Of a DNA stretch of 64,000 nucleotides, positions 10,363-19,987 are shown piece by piece; position 1 is the first letter of the stretch; every line of letters starts with the position of its first letter. Position numbers and translations under genes: made by a program. This stretch comes from Virgibacillus sp. AGTR (GTDB lineage Bacteria; Bacillota; Bacilli; Bacillales; Amphibacillaceae), in NCBI RefSeq assembly GCF_016919725.2, contig NZ_JAJERH010000006.1, positions 62,001-126,000 of the forward strand, given 5' to 3'. Below the pieces are notes generated by a model. That model made no database searches. It was not told where the DNA came from and saw nothing but the letters and a program-made list of their open reading frames with translations.

Positions 10363-10403
10363 CATACCCGACTCTTCAAATCTTCACTTTGTATAAACAC
10401 CCT

Positions 10404-11183
10404 TTATGAAAAGGATTGTATTTTTTTTAAGGTAGATCGAAGTTTGACTATCGATTTTTTGTGTATTTGTGATATTCGTGAAGTAGTTAAGCCTAGTACT
10501 TGTCCAATTTCTGTTAATGTTAGCTCCTCGTGATAAAACAAACTAATTACCATTTGTTCATTTTCATTTAAAGCCTTTATTCCTTCTTTAAGTTCATCTT
10601 TTAATTCATTGTTTATCATATGATCTTCTGGTGCGACTGTTTTATCATCAGGGATAGAGTAGCCAATCCCCTCTTTTAACTTCATCTTCTGGTCACTTGG
10701 CTTATCTTCTATAGACAATATATTAGCAAAAAGTGAGTCACGCATTGCACTCTCCACCTCTTTCACTGTCATGCCGATGTTGTCTGCTATTTCTTCGGTA
10801 GTTGGCTTTCTTTGGTTTTTTTGCTCTATTTGGTTTGACACCTGCTCAATTTTCTTCGTTTTATCTCGTAAAGAGCGGGGCAACCAATCTTCCCTTCGTA
10901 ATCCATCCATTATCGCACCTTTAATCCGAAATGATGCATACGTATCGAATTTTAGATCTCTGCTCGGATCGAATTTCTTTAGTGCATCATATAGTCCCAT
11001 TAAGCCAAAGCTCTTAACATCCCCTCTATTGACATTGCTCGGCAAGTTACTTGCAATTCTCTCCACATGAAAACTTACAAGATACATATATTTATCAATA
11101 AGTTGATTTGCTGCATCCATGTTATTATAAACTAACCAGTCATCCCACAGCTTCTCTTCATGAGGAGATTCATTCACTATCAT
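10404..11183 (-). CDS. sigD: Flagellar/motility sigma factor SigD (sigma-28, FliA family)
   Basis: Directs late flagellar, chemotaxis and autolysin genes. 259 residues with region 2 (GLMGLYDALKKFDPSRDLKF, TYASFRIKGAIMDGLR) and a region 4 helix-turn-helix (LTLTEIGQVLGLTTSRISQI). I take the ATG at 11183: AGGGG lies 8 nt upstream, while a GTG at 11192 overlaps that site. Being near the 3' end of a 28-kb operon, its level should depend on transcript reaching this far, as in B. subtilis. The anti-sigma gene flgM is not in the window. Confidence 0.96.
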   Translation of the reverse strand: MIVNESPHEEKLWDDWLVYNNMDAANQLIDKYMYLVSFHVERIASNLPSNVNRGDVKSFGLMGLYDALKKFDPSRDLKFDTYASFRIKGAIMDGLRREDWLPRSLRDKTKKIEQVSNQIEQKNQRKPTTEEIADNIGMTVKEVESAMRDSLFANILSIEDKPSDQKMKLKEGIGYSIPDDKTVAPEDHMINNELKDELKEGIKALNENEQMVISLFYHEELTLTEIGQVLGLTTSRISQIHKKSIVKLRSTLKKIQSFS

Positions 11184-11222
11184 TATATACACCCCTTTTA
11201 TTACGATCTGCTCTGATCTATT

Positions 11223-11726
11223 CTAAATAAAGGTTTCTTCTCTATTAATTTTTCTGATTTTTAGCTTACTGGTTTCTGGATCAAATTCTATTGTTCTACC
11301 AGTATTTCCTCCCACATCTTGAGCAACTACTGGAATATTACAATCCTTTAGCTTATCTAAAACTGCCTCTACATTTCGAGGGCCAATTCGCATCATATCG
11401 GAACCAGAAGCAAATTGAAACATTTGCGCACCACCAGCAATTTTTGCTTTTAATTTATGTTTATTAGCTCCACAATCTATCATTTTTGTAATTAATTTTG
11501 GGATGGCTGTGTCTGCATATTTATACGGATTGTATTGCTTCTGTCTGGCCAATTGAGAATTTGGAAGCAGGATATGAGCCAATCCCGAAACCTTTTCCGT
11601 TTCATCATAAATTACTACTCCTACACACGATCCTAATCCAGATGTTCTAATTTTCATAGGAGGAGTTACAACATTTAAATCTGCAATACCTACTTTGATG
11701 ATCGACGCTGTTTTATTCATATCCAT
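11223..11726 (-). CDS. cheD: Chemoreceptor glutamine deamidase CheD
   Basis: Deamidates receptor glutamines and, with CheC, tunes adaptation. 167 residues. The catalytic Cys34 is in SGLGSCVGVVIYDE and His51 in GLAHILLPNS; KIAGGAQMF holds the conserved region near the third catalytic residue. The start overlaps the end of cheC by 14 bp, implying translational coupling, consistent with the CheC-CheD complex. Confidence 0.95.
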   Translation of the reverse strand: MDMNKTASIIKVGIADLNVVTPPMKIRTSGLGSCVGVVIYDETEKVSGLAHILLPNSQLARQKQYNPYKYADTAIPKLITKMIDCGANKHKLKAKIAGGAQMFQFASGSDMMRIGPRNVEAVLDKLKDCNIPVVAQDVGGNTGRTIEFDPETSKLKIRKINREETFI

Positions 11727-12345
11727 TTATTCCTAACGCTTGAAATAACTTTGGGAATGAGTCTGGATCAGGAATAAAGAGAAAATGACCTTCTATACTA
11801 TGAGATAGATGCGAGGGATTCATCTTCGTATTGATAATGATTGCATAATCCGTAACTTGTGATAGTTCAATAAGTCCTGCCGTTAAAATCGCTCCTGCCA
11901 TATCTATGCTGAGATACGGAACAGATGGCTGCATATTTACTTGTGTGAAATCTGATAGAGCAGATAGGTATGCACCAGTAACAATATTTCCGGTTTCTTT
12001 AAGTACAGAAATAGCTAGTTCATTATCAGAAGAAGCAAGTAAATTCATTGCTTGATCTCCTGTTATTTCTCTAACTAATGCTTCAGCCCTCTCAGTTGAT
12101 AGGATAAAATAAACGGTTCCTGGTGCAACGCCCTGTATTCGGAATAAAAGTGCAACAATAACTTCATCTGGCCCCCCCAGCAACTCCATCATTTCGTCAT
12201 AGCTTACAACGTTTACGGAAGGAACTTCCATATCTATTTTTCTATTTAGTAATTTAGACATGGAAGTTGCCGCATTTCCTGCTCCAATATTTCCAATTTC
12301 TCGCAAAACATCTCGCTGTATGGTCGTGAGTTTTGTATAGTCCAT
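11713..12345 (-). CDS. cheC: CheY-P phosphatase CheC
   Basis: 210 residues of the CheC/CheX/FliY fold. Both ExxN active-site pairs are intact: Glu16/Asn19 in LREIGNIGAG and Glu117/Asn120 in LKETGNIVTG. In B. subtilis CheC removes phosphate from CheY-P weakly and is boosted by CheD. AAGGA lies 9 nt before the ATG. Ends overlapping cheD. Confidence 0.96.
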   Translation of the reverse strand: MDYTKLTTIQRDVLREIGNIGAGNAATSMSKLLNRKIDMEVPSVNVVSYDEMMELLGGPDEVIVALLFRIQGVAPGTVYFILSTERAEALVREITGDQAMNLLASSDNELAISVLKETGNIVTGAYLSALSDFTQVNMQPSVPYLSIDMAGAILTAGLIELSQVTDYAIIINTKMNPSHLSHSIEGHFLFIPDPDSFPKLFQALGINGYE

Positions 12346-12351
12346 GAACGA

Positions 12352-12822
12352 TTATCCTTCGACAGATTTTAATTCATGAATTTCATCTTCGGTTAATACT
12401 TTTTGCAAATTAAGAAGGATTAATAGACGATCATCTAATTTTGCTACCCCTTCTATATAATCCGCATCAACCGTACCAATAACTTCAGGTGCAGGTTCAA
12501 TCTCATTTTCTGGAATATCAATCACATCATTTGCAGCATCTACTACGAGACCAACTTCCATATCATCTACGAAAACAATAATAATTCTGGTTGAATCAGA
12601 AAATGCTGTTTCCTTCATCCCAAAACGTAATCGTAAATCAATAACAGGCGTAACCACTCCTCTTAAATTTATGACACCTTTCACAAAGTCAGCTGTTTGT
12701 GGCACTCTTGTAATTGGAATCATCTTTTCAATAGATCCCACCTGCTGCACAGAGACAGCGAACTCTTCATCCTCTAATTGAAATACAATTACTTTCCTAT
12801 TCATTAACGTTTCATTTTCCAT
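12352..12822 (-). CDS. cheW: Chemotaxis coupling protein CheW
   Basis: Links chemoreceptors to CheA. 156 residues, a single CheW domain of two SH3-like beta barrels, with VIVFQLEDEEFAV at the start and VKGVINLRGVVTPVIDLR in the middle. The ATG at 12822 has GGAGG 7 nt upstream; the TTG at 12837 seen in the same frame overlaps that binding site and is unlikely. Placed between cheA and cheC as usual. Confidence 0.97.
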   Translation of the reverse strand: MENETLMNRKVIVFQLEDEEFAVSVQQVGSIEKMIPITRVPQTADFVKGVINLRGVVTPVIDLRLRFGMKETAFSDSTRIIIVFVDDMEVGLVVDAANDVIDIPENEIEPAPEVIGTVDADYIEGVAKLDDRLLILLNLQKVLTEDEIHELKSVEG

Positions 12823-12846
12823 TTTTTTCTCCTCCAATTATCATTT

Positions 12847-14880
12847 TTATATAACTAATGCATTACTATCTACGATTAAAGCTACTTCCCCATCACCTAG
12901 TATCGTTGCTCCAGAAATAGCAAATGTATTTGATAAATAACTGCCTAAGGATTTTAAAACTACCTCCTGTTGTCCTATAAAGGCATCAACAACGAGTCCT
13001 GTCATTTTATTCCCTTTTTTAACAATGACAACCGATATATATTCATTATCTATTACATTATCATCTGCTGGAACAGTAAAAATATCATTGAGAAATGCTA
13101 ATGGAACCACTTTCCCTCTAAAATCAATTACTTTTGTATTATGTGCATGCATGATATCATCCCGATGAATAATTGCCGTTTCAATAATGGATGACAATGG
13201 AATAGCGTATTTTTCATTTTGTAATTCGATAAGCAATACGGAAATAATGGATAACGTTAAAGGTAATTGTATAGAAAAGATAGACCCTTGATCTTTCTTA
13301 GCATCAATCGAAATCCTTCCACCTAATGATTCAATTGTATTTTTAACAACGTCTAGACCTACACCTCTTCCGGATATATCTGAAACCGTATCTGCAGTAG
13401 AAAAACCACTTGCCATAATCAATTCGAATATCTGCTGATCTGACAATAATTCGGATTGACTATCATTAACAACACCATTTGCGATAGCTTTCTTTAATAC
13501 TTTTTCTTTATTTATACCAGCACCATCATCTTCAATTTCGATGAAAACGTGATTGCCACTGTGATAAGCTTCGAGTTTAATCGTTCCGTGTTCAGACTTT
13601 CCTTTTTTTAACCGTTCGTCTGGAGATTCAATACCATGATCAATTGCATTCCGTATTAAGTGAACGAGCGGATCACCTATTTCATCTATTACGGTTCGAT
13701 CTAGTTCCGTTTCTGCCCCAATAATCTCAATTTCCACATTTTTATTTAGATCCCTTGCTAGTTGGCGAATCATACGAGGGAACCTATTAAACACTTGCTC
13801 TATTGGCACCATCCGCATCGTTAAAATGATGGATTGTAAATCACTAGACACGCGAGACATATGCTCTACGGTCTCCTGTAAATCTCCATGGTTTAAGTCT
13901 AGAGAAATTTGTTCTAATCTGCCTCGATCGACGACAAGCTCCTCGAATAAATTCATCAGGACATCAAGTCGGTCAATATTAACTCGTATCGTCTTGTTTG
14001 CTGAAGTTTTAGCAGAATTTTGCTGCTTTTTGTCCTTATTGGACTTCGTTTCTTGGGTCTGCTGTTCATCCCTTGCTTTATCATTGCTTTGTTGATCAGC
14101 TTTATACGTGCTTGCTGAGAAAGTATGAACTTCTACTTGTTCAATTTCTGAAACTTTTTCTATATTTGTTGAAATTTTTTCTTTAGAATGTTCTGATATG
14201 AATATTACTGTAAAACTAGTATCAAATTGTTCTTCTTCTAATTCATTTACAGATGGCTCAGATTTAACGATTTCTCCCAATTTCTCTAAAACCTCAAAGA
14301 CCATAAATACTCTTGCACCTTTTAAGAGACAGTCTTCTCTTAAAGTCACGTTAATCTCATAATTGGAATATCCACGGTCTGATGATTCACTTAGTATCGT
14401 AAGTTCAAACTCATCTAAACCCTGAACATGTTGTAGCTGAGTCGCTTCTTGTTGCTGGGTTGTGCTATCTGCTTCTTTCATCTGTACAGCCGAAACAGAA
14501 TTCCCGCTTTCGATAGCCTGCAATTGTTCAACAGCTTGAGAAACATCTCTCGTGCCATCGCCACCACTCGAAATGTCTTCTACCATTTCATTTAAATGGT
14601 CCACTGCTGCGAATAAAATATCCATCATTTCGACGTTAACAGTAACCTTCTCATACTTGATTGCATCAAATACATTTTCTAGTTTATGGGTTAAATTTGC
14701 TAAATCACTAAAACCCATTGTTGCTGACATTCCCTTTAATGTATGAGCAGCTCGAAAAATCTCTTCAATGATTTTCTTTTCATTAGGGTTTTTCTCTAAG
14801 GCTAAAAGCTGATTATACAAAACTTCTAAATGCTCATTACTTTCATCAATAAAAACTCCTAAATACTCTGTTGTATCCAC
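12847..14880 (-). CDS. cheA: Chemotaxis histidine kinase CheA
   Basis: 677 residues in the standard five domains: P1 Hpt with phospho-acceptor His46 (RAAHTLKGMSATMG), P2 CheY-binding (about 165-270), a charged linker, P3 dimerisation (IRVNIDRLDVLMNLFEELVV), P4 ATPase with N box HLIRNAIDHGIE and G boxes DDGAGI and GRGVGLDVV, and P5 CheW-like. I choose a GTG at 14880 (MDTTEYLGVF), which aligns with the B. subtilis N-terminus and has GGAGGG 7 nt upstream; the GTG at 14895 is inside that site. Confidence 0.97.
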   Translation of the reverse strand: MDTTEYLGVFIDESNEHLEVLYNQLLALEKNPNEKKIIEEIFRAAHTLKGMSATMGFSDLANLTHKLENVFDAIKYEKVTVNVEMMDILFAAVDHLNEMVEDISSGGDGTRDVSQAVEQLQAIESGNSVSAVQMKEADSTTQQQEATQLQHVQGLDEFELTILSESSDRGYSNYEINVTLREDCLLKGARVFMVFEVLEKLGEIVKSEPSVNELEEEQFDTSFTVIFISEHSKEKISTNIEKVSEIEQVEVHTFSASTYKADQQSNDKARDEQQTQETKSNKDKKQQNSAKTSANKTIRVNIDRLDVLMNLFEELVVDRGRLEQISLDLNHGDLQETVEHMSRVSSDLQSIILTMRMVPIEQVFNRFPRMIRQLARDLNKNVEIEIIGAETELDRTVIDEIGDPLVHLIRNAIDHGIESPDERLKKGKSEHGTIKLEAYHSGNHVFIEIEDDGAGINKEKVLKKAIANGVVNDSQSELLSDQQIFELIMASGFSTADTVSDISGRGVGLDVVKNTIESLGGRISIDAKKDQGSIFSIQLPLTLSIISVLLIELQNEKYAIPLSSIIETAIIHRDDIMHAHNTKVIDFRGKVVPLAFLNDIFTVPADDNVIDNEYISVVIVKKGNKMTGLVVDAFIGQQEVVLKSLGSYLSNTFAISGATILGDGEVALIVDSNALVI

Positions 14881-14895
14881 ATTAAAGCCCTCCAC

Positions 14896-15957
14896 CTATA
14901 ATAATTTTGTTATAAAGTCGCTTATGTCACTTAACACCACTTCTTTAGTAACGAGATTTGTTCGCACCGCTGCTTTGGGCATGCCATAAACAACAGCTGA
15001 TTCTTCTGATTCAGCGATAACAACGGTATCCTTATCCCCTGCCTTTAGAGCTTTGATACCATTACTACCATCGCTCCCCATCCCAGTAAGCACGACTGCC
15101 AGCTTATTAACATGCTTTACATTGGCAAGTGAAGTAAATAACACATCCACCGATGGTCTATGTCCATTAACTGCTTTTTCCTTCGTTAGTTCTATTGCTA
15201 CAGATGTGCCGATAGACTTTAGTTTCATATGTAAATCTCCTGGAGCAATATAAACAGTTCCGTTTTTCACTATTTCTCCATGTATCGCTTCTTTTACAGT
15301 AACCTGGGATTTTTGATTTAATCGTTCAGCAAGAGATTTCGTAAAACCTGCTGGCATATGTTGTACGATAAAAACTGGTGCTTTTATGTTTTTAGGTAAT
15401 CGAGTAATAATCTGTTGAAGCGCTCTCGGTCCACCTGTTGATGTCCCGATTGCGACAATACTCTGTGCGAATTTAGTTAAAGCACGAGCATGACCAGTTG
15501 GTAAAGATGGGGGTTTTTCCTTCGCCCTCTCCTCCTGCTGCTGTAAAGGTAATCTAACCTTTGACGCCGTAATAACCTTCGATATAATTTCCTGCTTCAT
15601 CGTTTCAATATCAATTGAGATGGGACCAGATGGCTTCGTAATAAAGTCTACTGCACCACTTGAAATTGCCTGTACTGTCTTGATTGTTGTATCCTCAGAG
15701 GCGGCACTTGAAAGCATAACTACTGGTATAGGATTGCTGTTCATTAATTCACGTAAAGCTGTTATCCCATCCATAATGGGCATATGAATATCTAAGGTAA
15801 CAACATCTGGTTGTAATTTTTTAACTTTATTGATTCCATCTTCACCATTTCTAGCTGTTGCAATTACTTCCATACGATTATCACTTGTTAAAATGTCTGA
15901 AATCACTTTACGCATAAAAGCTGAATCGTCAATAATAATGACACGAATTTTACTCAT
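14896..15957 (-). CDS. cheB: Chemoreceptor methylesterase CheB
   Basis: 353 residues: receiver domain with phospho-acceptor Asp56 (VVTLDIHMPIMDG) joined to a methylesterase domain containing the catalytic Ser (IGTSTGGPRAL), His (VQHMPAGFT) and Asp (GMGSDGSNG). It works against methyltransferase CheR, which is not encoded in this window. Two ATGs, 15963 and 15957, are possible; AAGG is better spaced for 15957. Begins 6 bp after flhG. Confidence 0.96.
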   Translation of the reverse strand: MSKIRVIIIDDSAFMRKVISDILTSDNRMEVIATARNGEDGINKVKKLQPDVVTLDIHMPIMDGITALRELMNSNPIPVVMLSSAASEDTTIKTVQAISSGAVDFITKPSGPISIDIETMKQEIISKVITASKVRLPLQQQEERAKEKPPSLPTGHARALTKFAQSIVAIGTSTGGPRALQQIITRLPKNIKAPVFIVQHMPAGFTKSLAERLNQKSQVTVKEAIHGEIVKNGTVYIAPGDLHMKLKSIGTSVAIELTKEKAVNGHRPSVDVLFTSLANVKHVNKLAVVLTGMGSDGSNGIKALKAGDKDTVVIAESEESAVVYGMPKAAVRTNLVTKEVVLSDISDFITKLL

Positions 15958-15963
15958 GGCCAT

Positions 15964-16830
15964 TTACCTTTCCGTTAAAAGCTGTTTTAGTTTACCTAAA
16001 AATGATGGCGTAGTATCTGATTGATTTACAGGCTGAACACTACAATAATTCTTTACTAACTGCTTCATTGCTCTGGCAACAGCAGAATTTTTTTTCAATA
16101 ATACGTAAGGGGTTTGCCTAATGACAGCCGTGGTCACTGTTCTATCCTCAGGTAATGTACCTAATAACTTCGTTTCCACTTGTAAAAATTGAAAAATTAC
16201 CTGATTGAATCGCCTTAGTGCTTCCCACCCTTCTTTTTCTGAATGACTTCGATTCATAATCACTTGCATTGGTAGCGTATCGTCATAAGAAACAATATGC
16301 TTTATCATGCTATAAGCATCTGTGATAGAGGTAGGCTCAGGTGTGGTGATCACAAAGCATTCATCAGATGCTAAGATAATTGATAAACTATCTTGTGTAA
16401 TTCCTGCTCCCATATCAAAAATGATAAAATCGTAGTAATTAACTAGTTTCTTATATTGCTGAAAGAAGAAATTCCTTTTATGCTGATCGATGGAAAAAAT
16501 ATCACTTAATCCAGAACCAGCTGCGATATAATCCAAATCCCCTGGACCATGTTGAATAATTTCCTGAATAGATAGGTGCTCTTCAAACATATCGATAATC
16601 GTTCTTTCAACATGTAATCCTAATAAAATATCAATATTTCCCATACCTATGTCCATATCAATAACTAGCACTCTATTACGTTGTCTTACTAATTCCAATG
16701 AAAAATTTATCGTAATATTTGATTTTCCTACCCCACCCTTTCCACTAATTACAGCTATTGTCTTCGCCTGTGTAAAGTCCTGCATTGCTTTTAACTTTTT
16801 TCGAAGTCCATCTGCCTGATCATGCCTCAT
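15964..16830 (-). CDS. flhG: Flagellar number regulator FlhG (YlxH), MinD-like ATPase
   Basis: 288 residues with the deviant Walker A SGKGGVGKSN (30-39) of the ParA/MinD family and VIDMDIGMGNIDILLG. FlhG stimulates the FlhF GTPase and helps set flagellar number and pattern. The short N-terminal stretch before the P-loop contains the expected FlhF-activating DQAxxLR-type motif (DQADGLR at 4-10). Starts 11 bp inside the end of flhF with GAGGT 6 nt upstream, so the pair is coupled. Confidence 0.96.
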   Translation of the reverse strand: MRHDQADGLRKKLKAMQDFTQAKTIAVISGKGGVGKSNITINFSLELVRQRNRVLVIDMDIGMGNIDILLGLHVERTIIDMFEEHLSIQEIIQHGPGDLDYIAAGSGLSDIFSIDQHKRNFFFQQYKKLVNYYDFIIFDMGAGITQDSLSIILASDECFVITTPEPTSITDAYSMIKHIVSYDDTLPMQVIMNRSHSEKEGWEALRRFNQVIFQFLQVETKLLGTLPEDRTVTTAVIRQTPYVLLKKNSAVARAMKQLVKNYCSVQPVNQSDTTPSFLGKLKQLLTER

Positions 16831-17938
16831 CCGATGACCTCATTACAAACGAAGCTAACTGTTTAGGTGATGGGTAGATTAAGTCTTCAGGCACATCTTG
16901 ACCATTTGTTATATAACCAATTCCGATCTGTTTTCCAAGGGCAATATTTAGAATACTACCGAATTGACTCGTTTCATCTATCTTAGTCAAAATCACTTCT
17001 TTAATAGAAATTTCTTCAAATTGATCATATATTTCGCTGATATCTCTTGGTTTAGCCGTTAATGATAGAACTAAATACGTATCTGATTCCAGATTACTTT
17101 TTGTATCTTGTTTCATTTGTTTTACGTATTTTTCATCTCTAAAATTACGACCTGCGGTATCAACAAATATTAAATCAAATGTGTTAAATTTCTCGATTGC
17201 TTTTTGGAAATCTTCCTCCGTATAGGCTACTTCTACTGGCACATTCAATATTTTTGCATATGTTTTTAACTGCTCAACAGCTGCAATACGATACGTATCT
17301 GTAGTGATAAAAGCGATTTTTTTATGATCATTTAGCTTACTGTTTGCAGCAACTTTTGCAATTGTAGTTGTTTTTCCTACACCAGTTGGTCCAACAAAGT
17401 AAACTAATTTCTTATCATAGGATATCCCTTCGAAGGAGACCTGTTTGAGTCTATTCTCTATTTCCTGTTTGACTTCAGATATGATCGACTTGTAGCTACT
17501 ACTATGTTGTTCTGCATCCTCCTGCCTATGCAAGACAGAATCAATAATGCTTGTAGCAATTTCGGTATCTACTTCTTGTTCAAGTAAATAATTATATGCT
17601 AATTGAAAATCAGCAGGGTACGTAAAATTCCCAATTGCAGAGTGATGTAGTAATTCTTTTACCTGTCTTAGCTCACGCAGTACATGTTGGTCATCTCTTT
17701 CATGATAAGCTTCATTCGATTCTACCTTTTTATTGGGCATTACTACCTTTTTCTTAGATAAATGTGGTTGCGGATCTCTTGCGGCTATTACTTCAATTTG
17801 CTGTTTTGTCAACAGACCGAGAAATCTTTTTTTCTTTACTTCCCTAGAATTTAAAATAACGGCTTCTGTACCAAGCTCTTTCCTAACTTGTTTCATCGCT
17901 TCAGGCATCGTATCAGCTACATATTTTTTTACCTTCAT
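16820..17938 (-). CDS. flhF: Flagellar SRP-like GTPase FlhF
   Basis: Third member of the SRP-GTPase family, which marks the site of flagellar assembly. 372 residues: basic N-terminal B domain, N domain, and G domain with G1 GPTGVGKT (183-190), the DTAGR motif near 262, and TKIDE. Overlaps flhA by 4 bp at its start and flhG by 11 bp at its end. GGTG precedes the ATG by 8 nt. Confidence 0.97.
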   Translation of the reverse strand: MKVKKYVADTMPEAMKQVRKELGTEAVILNSREVKKKRFLGLLTKQQIEVIAARDPQPHLSKKKVVMPNKKVESNEAYHERDDQHVLRELRQVKELLHHSAIGNFTYPADFQLAYNYLLEQEVDTEIATSIIDSVLHRQEDAEQHSSSYKSIISEVKQEIENRLKQVSFEGISYDKKLVYFVGPTGVGKTTTIAKVAANSKLNDHKKIAFITTDTYRIAAVEQLKTYAKILNVPVEVAYTEEDFQKAIEKFNTFDLIFVDTAGRNFRDEKYVKQMKQDTKSNLESDTYLVLSLTAKPRDISEIYDQFEEISIKEVILTKIDETSQFGSILNIALGKQIGIGYITNGQDVPEDLIYPSPKQLASFVMRSSDEA

Positions 17939-19968
17939 GCAATATTCACCACCCCGACACTTTGTACTTGTACGTTGGGCTCTAGCTCATTATAGGACAA
18001 TACAACAACTTGCGGTAAATATCGATCTAGTAACTGTTTGACATACATTCTTACTGCTGGAGAACAAAGCAATATCGCTGTCTCTTCCTGTATGATCAGT
18101 TTTTCTACCTCTTCATGTAATTGGTTGATCACCCGTTGCTGAACATCAGGATCCATGGAAAGATAGCTTCCATGCTCTGTCTGTTGAATACTCTCAGCAA
18201 TTGCTTTCTCTACTTTTCCAGAAAGAGTAACTACTTTTAATGCCATATCTTCGTCAGTATATTGCTTAGTTAATTGAGATGATAATGCTTGTCTTACATA
18301 TTCAGCTAGTAAATCGGTATCGTTTGTTAATTTTGCAAAGTCTGCAAGTGTTTCAAATATAATAGGGAGATTACGGATTGACACTTTTTCTTTTAAAAGC
18401 TTACCTAGTACTTTTTGAATATCACCTACTGCAAGTGGCTCTGGTGTTACTTCTTCAACAAGTATTGGATAGGTTTCCTTTAAATGATCAATTAATTGCT
18501 TAGTCTCTTGTCTACCTAATAATTCATGAGCATGTTCTTTAATGATTTCCGTTAGATGTGTGGATACAACAGAAGGTGGATCTACTACCGTATAACCGGA
18601 TAACTCTGCTTCATCCTTTAAATCTTCGTTGATCCACTTTGCAGGTAGGCCAAAAGCTGGCTCTTTTGTATCTATACCATCAATTTCGTCATCTTCCATA
18701 TCTGGAGCCATTGCTAAATAATGATCAAGCAATAATTCACCAGAAGCTACTTCATTTCCTTTTACTTTTAAACGATATTCATTCGGGTTAAGCTGGATAT
18801 TATCGCGAATTCGAACTACTGGAATAACAATTCCTAGCTCAATTGCAAGCTGCCTTCGAATCATAACAATTCGATCGAGTAAATCGCCACCTTGGTTCGC
18901 GTCAGCCAGCGGTATAAGAGAATAACCAAACTCAAATTCGATAGGATCCATATTTAATAAATGTACAACATTTTCAGGCGATTTCATTGCAGCACTTTCC
19001 GTTTCATCTTCCTCTTCCTCACTTGGTTCATAGACTACTTCTGTCTGCTTTAATAACAAATACCCACTTAAAGCTAGTAAACTAGCAATGATTGTAGTAA
19101 GAAAAAAGTTGATGGGTGTTAACCCTAATAAGAACACTGTTCCTGCTGCAATAAATAGCAGCTTCGGGTATTGGAGTAGCTGTCCAGTAACATCTGTACC
19201 TAAATTACCTGTTCCTGCTGTTCTTGTTACTACGATTCCTGTTGCGGTTGATATGAGTAAAGCTGGTATCTGACTAACTAATCCATCACCTACAGTCAAT
19301 CGCATAAACGTATTGATCGCTTCTTGAAACGACATGTCCATCTGTACCATACCAATAACGAGACCAAAAATAATATTGATTAGTACAATGATAATACCCG
19401 CAATAGCATCGCCTTTTACGAATTTACTTGCACCATCCATGGAACCGTGAAAATCTGCTTCCTTTTCTATTTTTTCTCGTCTTTCTTTAGCTTGTTGTTC
19501 CGATATTAAACCTGCGTTCAAATCTGCATCTATGCTCATCTGTTTACCTGGCATCGCATCTAAAGTAAATCTAGCCGCCACCTCAGAAACACGCTCAGAA
19601 CCTTTAGTGATTACAAGAAATTGGATAATAACTAAAATAACAAATACAACAAAACCTACTAGTGGATTCCCCCCAATTACAAAGGAACCAAATGTATCAA
19701 CAACCCCACCAGCATCTGCTTCGGATAAGATCGACCTTGTTGTAGATACATTCAATCCTAGGCGAAATAAGGTTAATAACAAAAGAAGTGTAGGAAAGAC
19801 TGAAAACTGTAATGCCTCTTGTGTATTCATCGAAACTAAGATTACAATTAGTGCTAATGAAATATTACCTAATATCAATACACTTAACAGCCATCCTGGT
19901 AACGGGACAATCAACATAATAATAATTAAAATAACGCCTAAAAGAACGGATAGATCTCTTGCTTTCAT
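17935..19968 (-). CDS. flhA: Flagellar type III export gate protein FlhA
   Basis: 677 residues, the same size as in B. subtilis. Eight predicted membrane segments in the N-terminal half, including the conserved FHIPEP-family loop (DAMPGKQMSIDADLNAG), then a cytosolic substrate-docking domain (about 330-677). FlhA forms the nonameric export ring and binds chaperone-filament complexes. GGAGAG precedes the ATG. Confidence 0.98.
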   Translation of the reverse strand: MKARDLSVLLGVILIIIMLIVPLPGWLLSVLILGNISLALIVILVSMNTQEALQFSVFPTLLLLLTLFRLGLNVSTTRSILSEADAGGVVDTFGSFVIGGNPLVGFVVFVILVIIQFLVITKGSERVSEVAARFTLDAMPGKQMSIDADLNAGLISEQQAKERREKIEKEADFHGSMDGASKFVKGDAIAGIIIVLINIIFGLVIGMVQMDMSFQEAINTFMRLTVGDGLVSQIPALLISTATGIVVTRTAGTGNLGTDVTGQLLQYPKLLFIAAGTVFLLGLTPINFFLTTIIASLLALSGYLLLKQTEVVYEPSEEEEDETESAAMKSPENVVHLLNMDPIEFEFGYSLIPLADANQGGDLLDRIVMIRRQLAIELGIVIPVVRIRDNIQLNPNEYRLKVKGNEVASGELLLDHYLAMAPDMEDDEIDGIDTKEPAFGLPAKWINEDLKDEAELSGYTVVDPPSVVSTHLTEIIKEHAHELLGRQETKQLIDHLKETYPILVEEVTPEPLAVGDIQKVLGKLLKEKVSIRNLPIIFETLADFAKLTNDTDLLAEYVRQALSSQLTKQYTDEDMALKVVTLSGKVEKAIAESIQQTEHGSYLSMDPDVQQRVINQLHEEVEKLIIQEETAILLCSPAVRMYVKQLLDRYLPQVVVLSYNELEPNVQVQSVGVVNIA

Positions 19969-19987
19969 TGGGGTCTCTCCTTATTGC

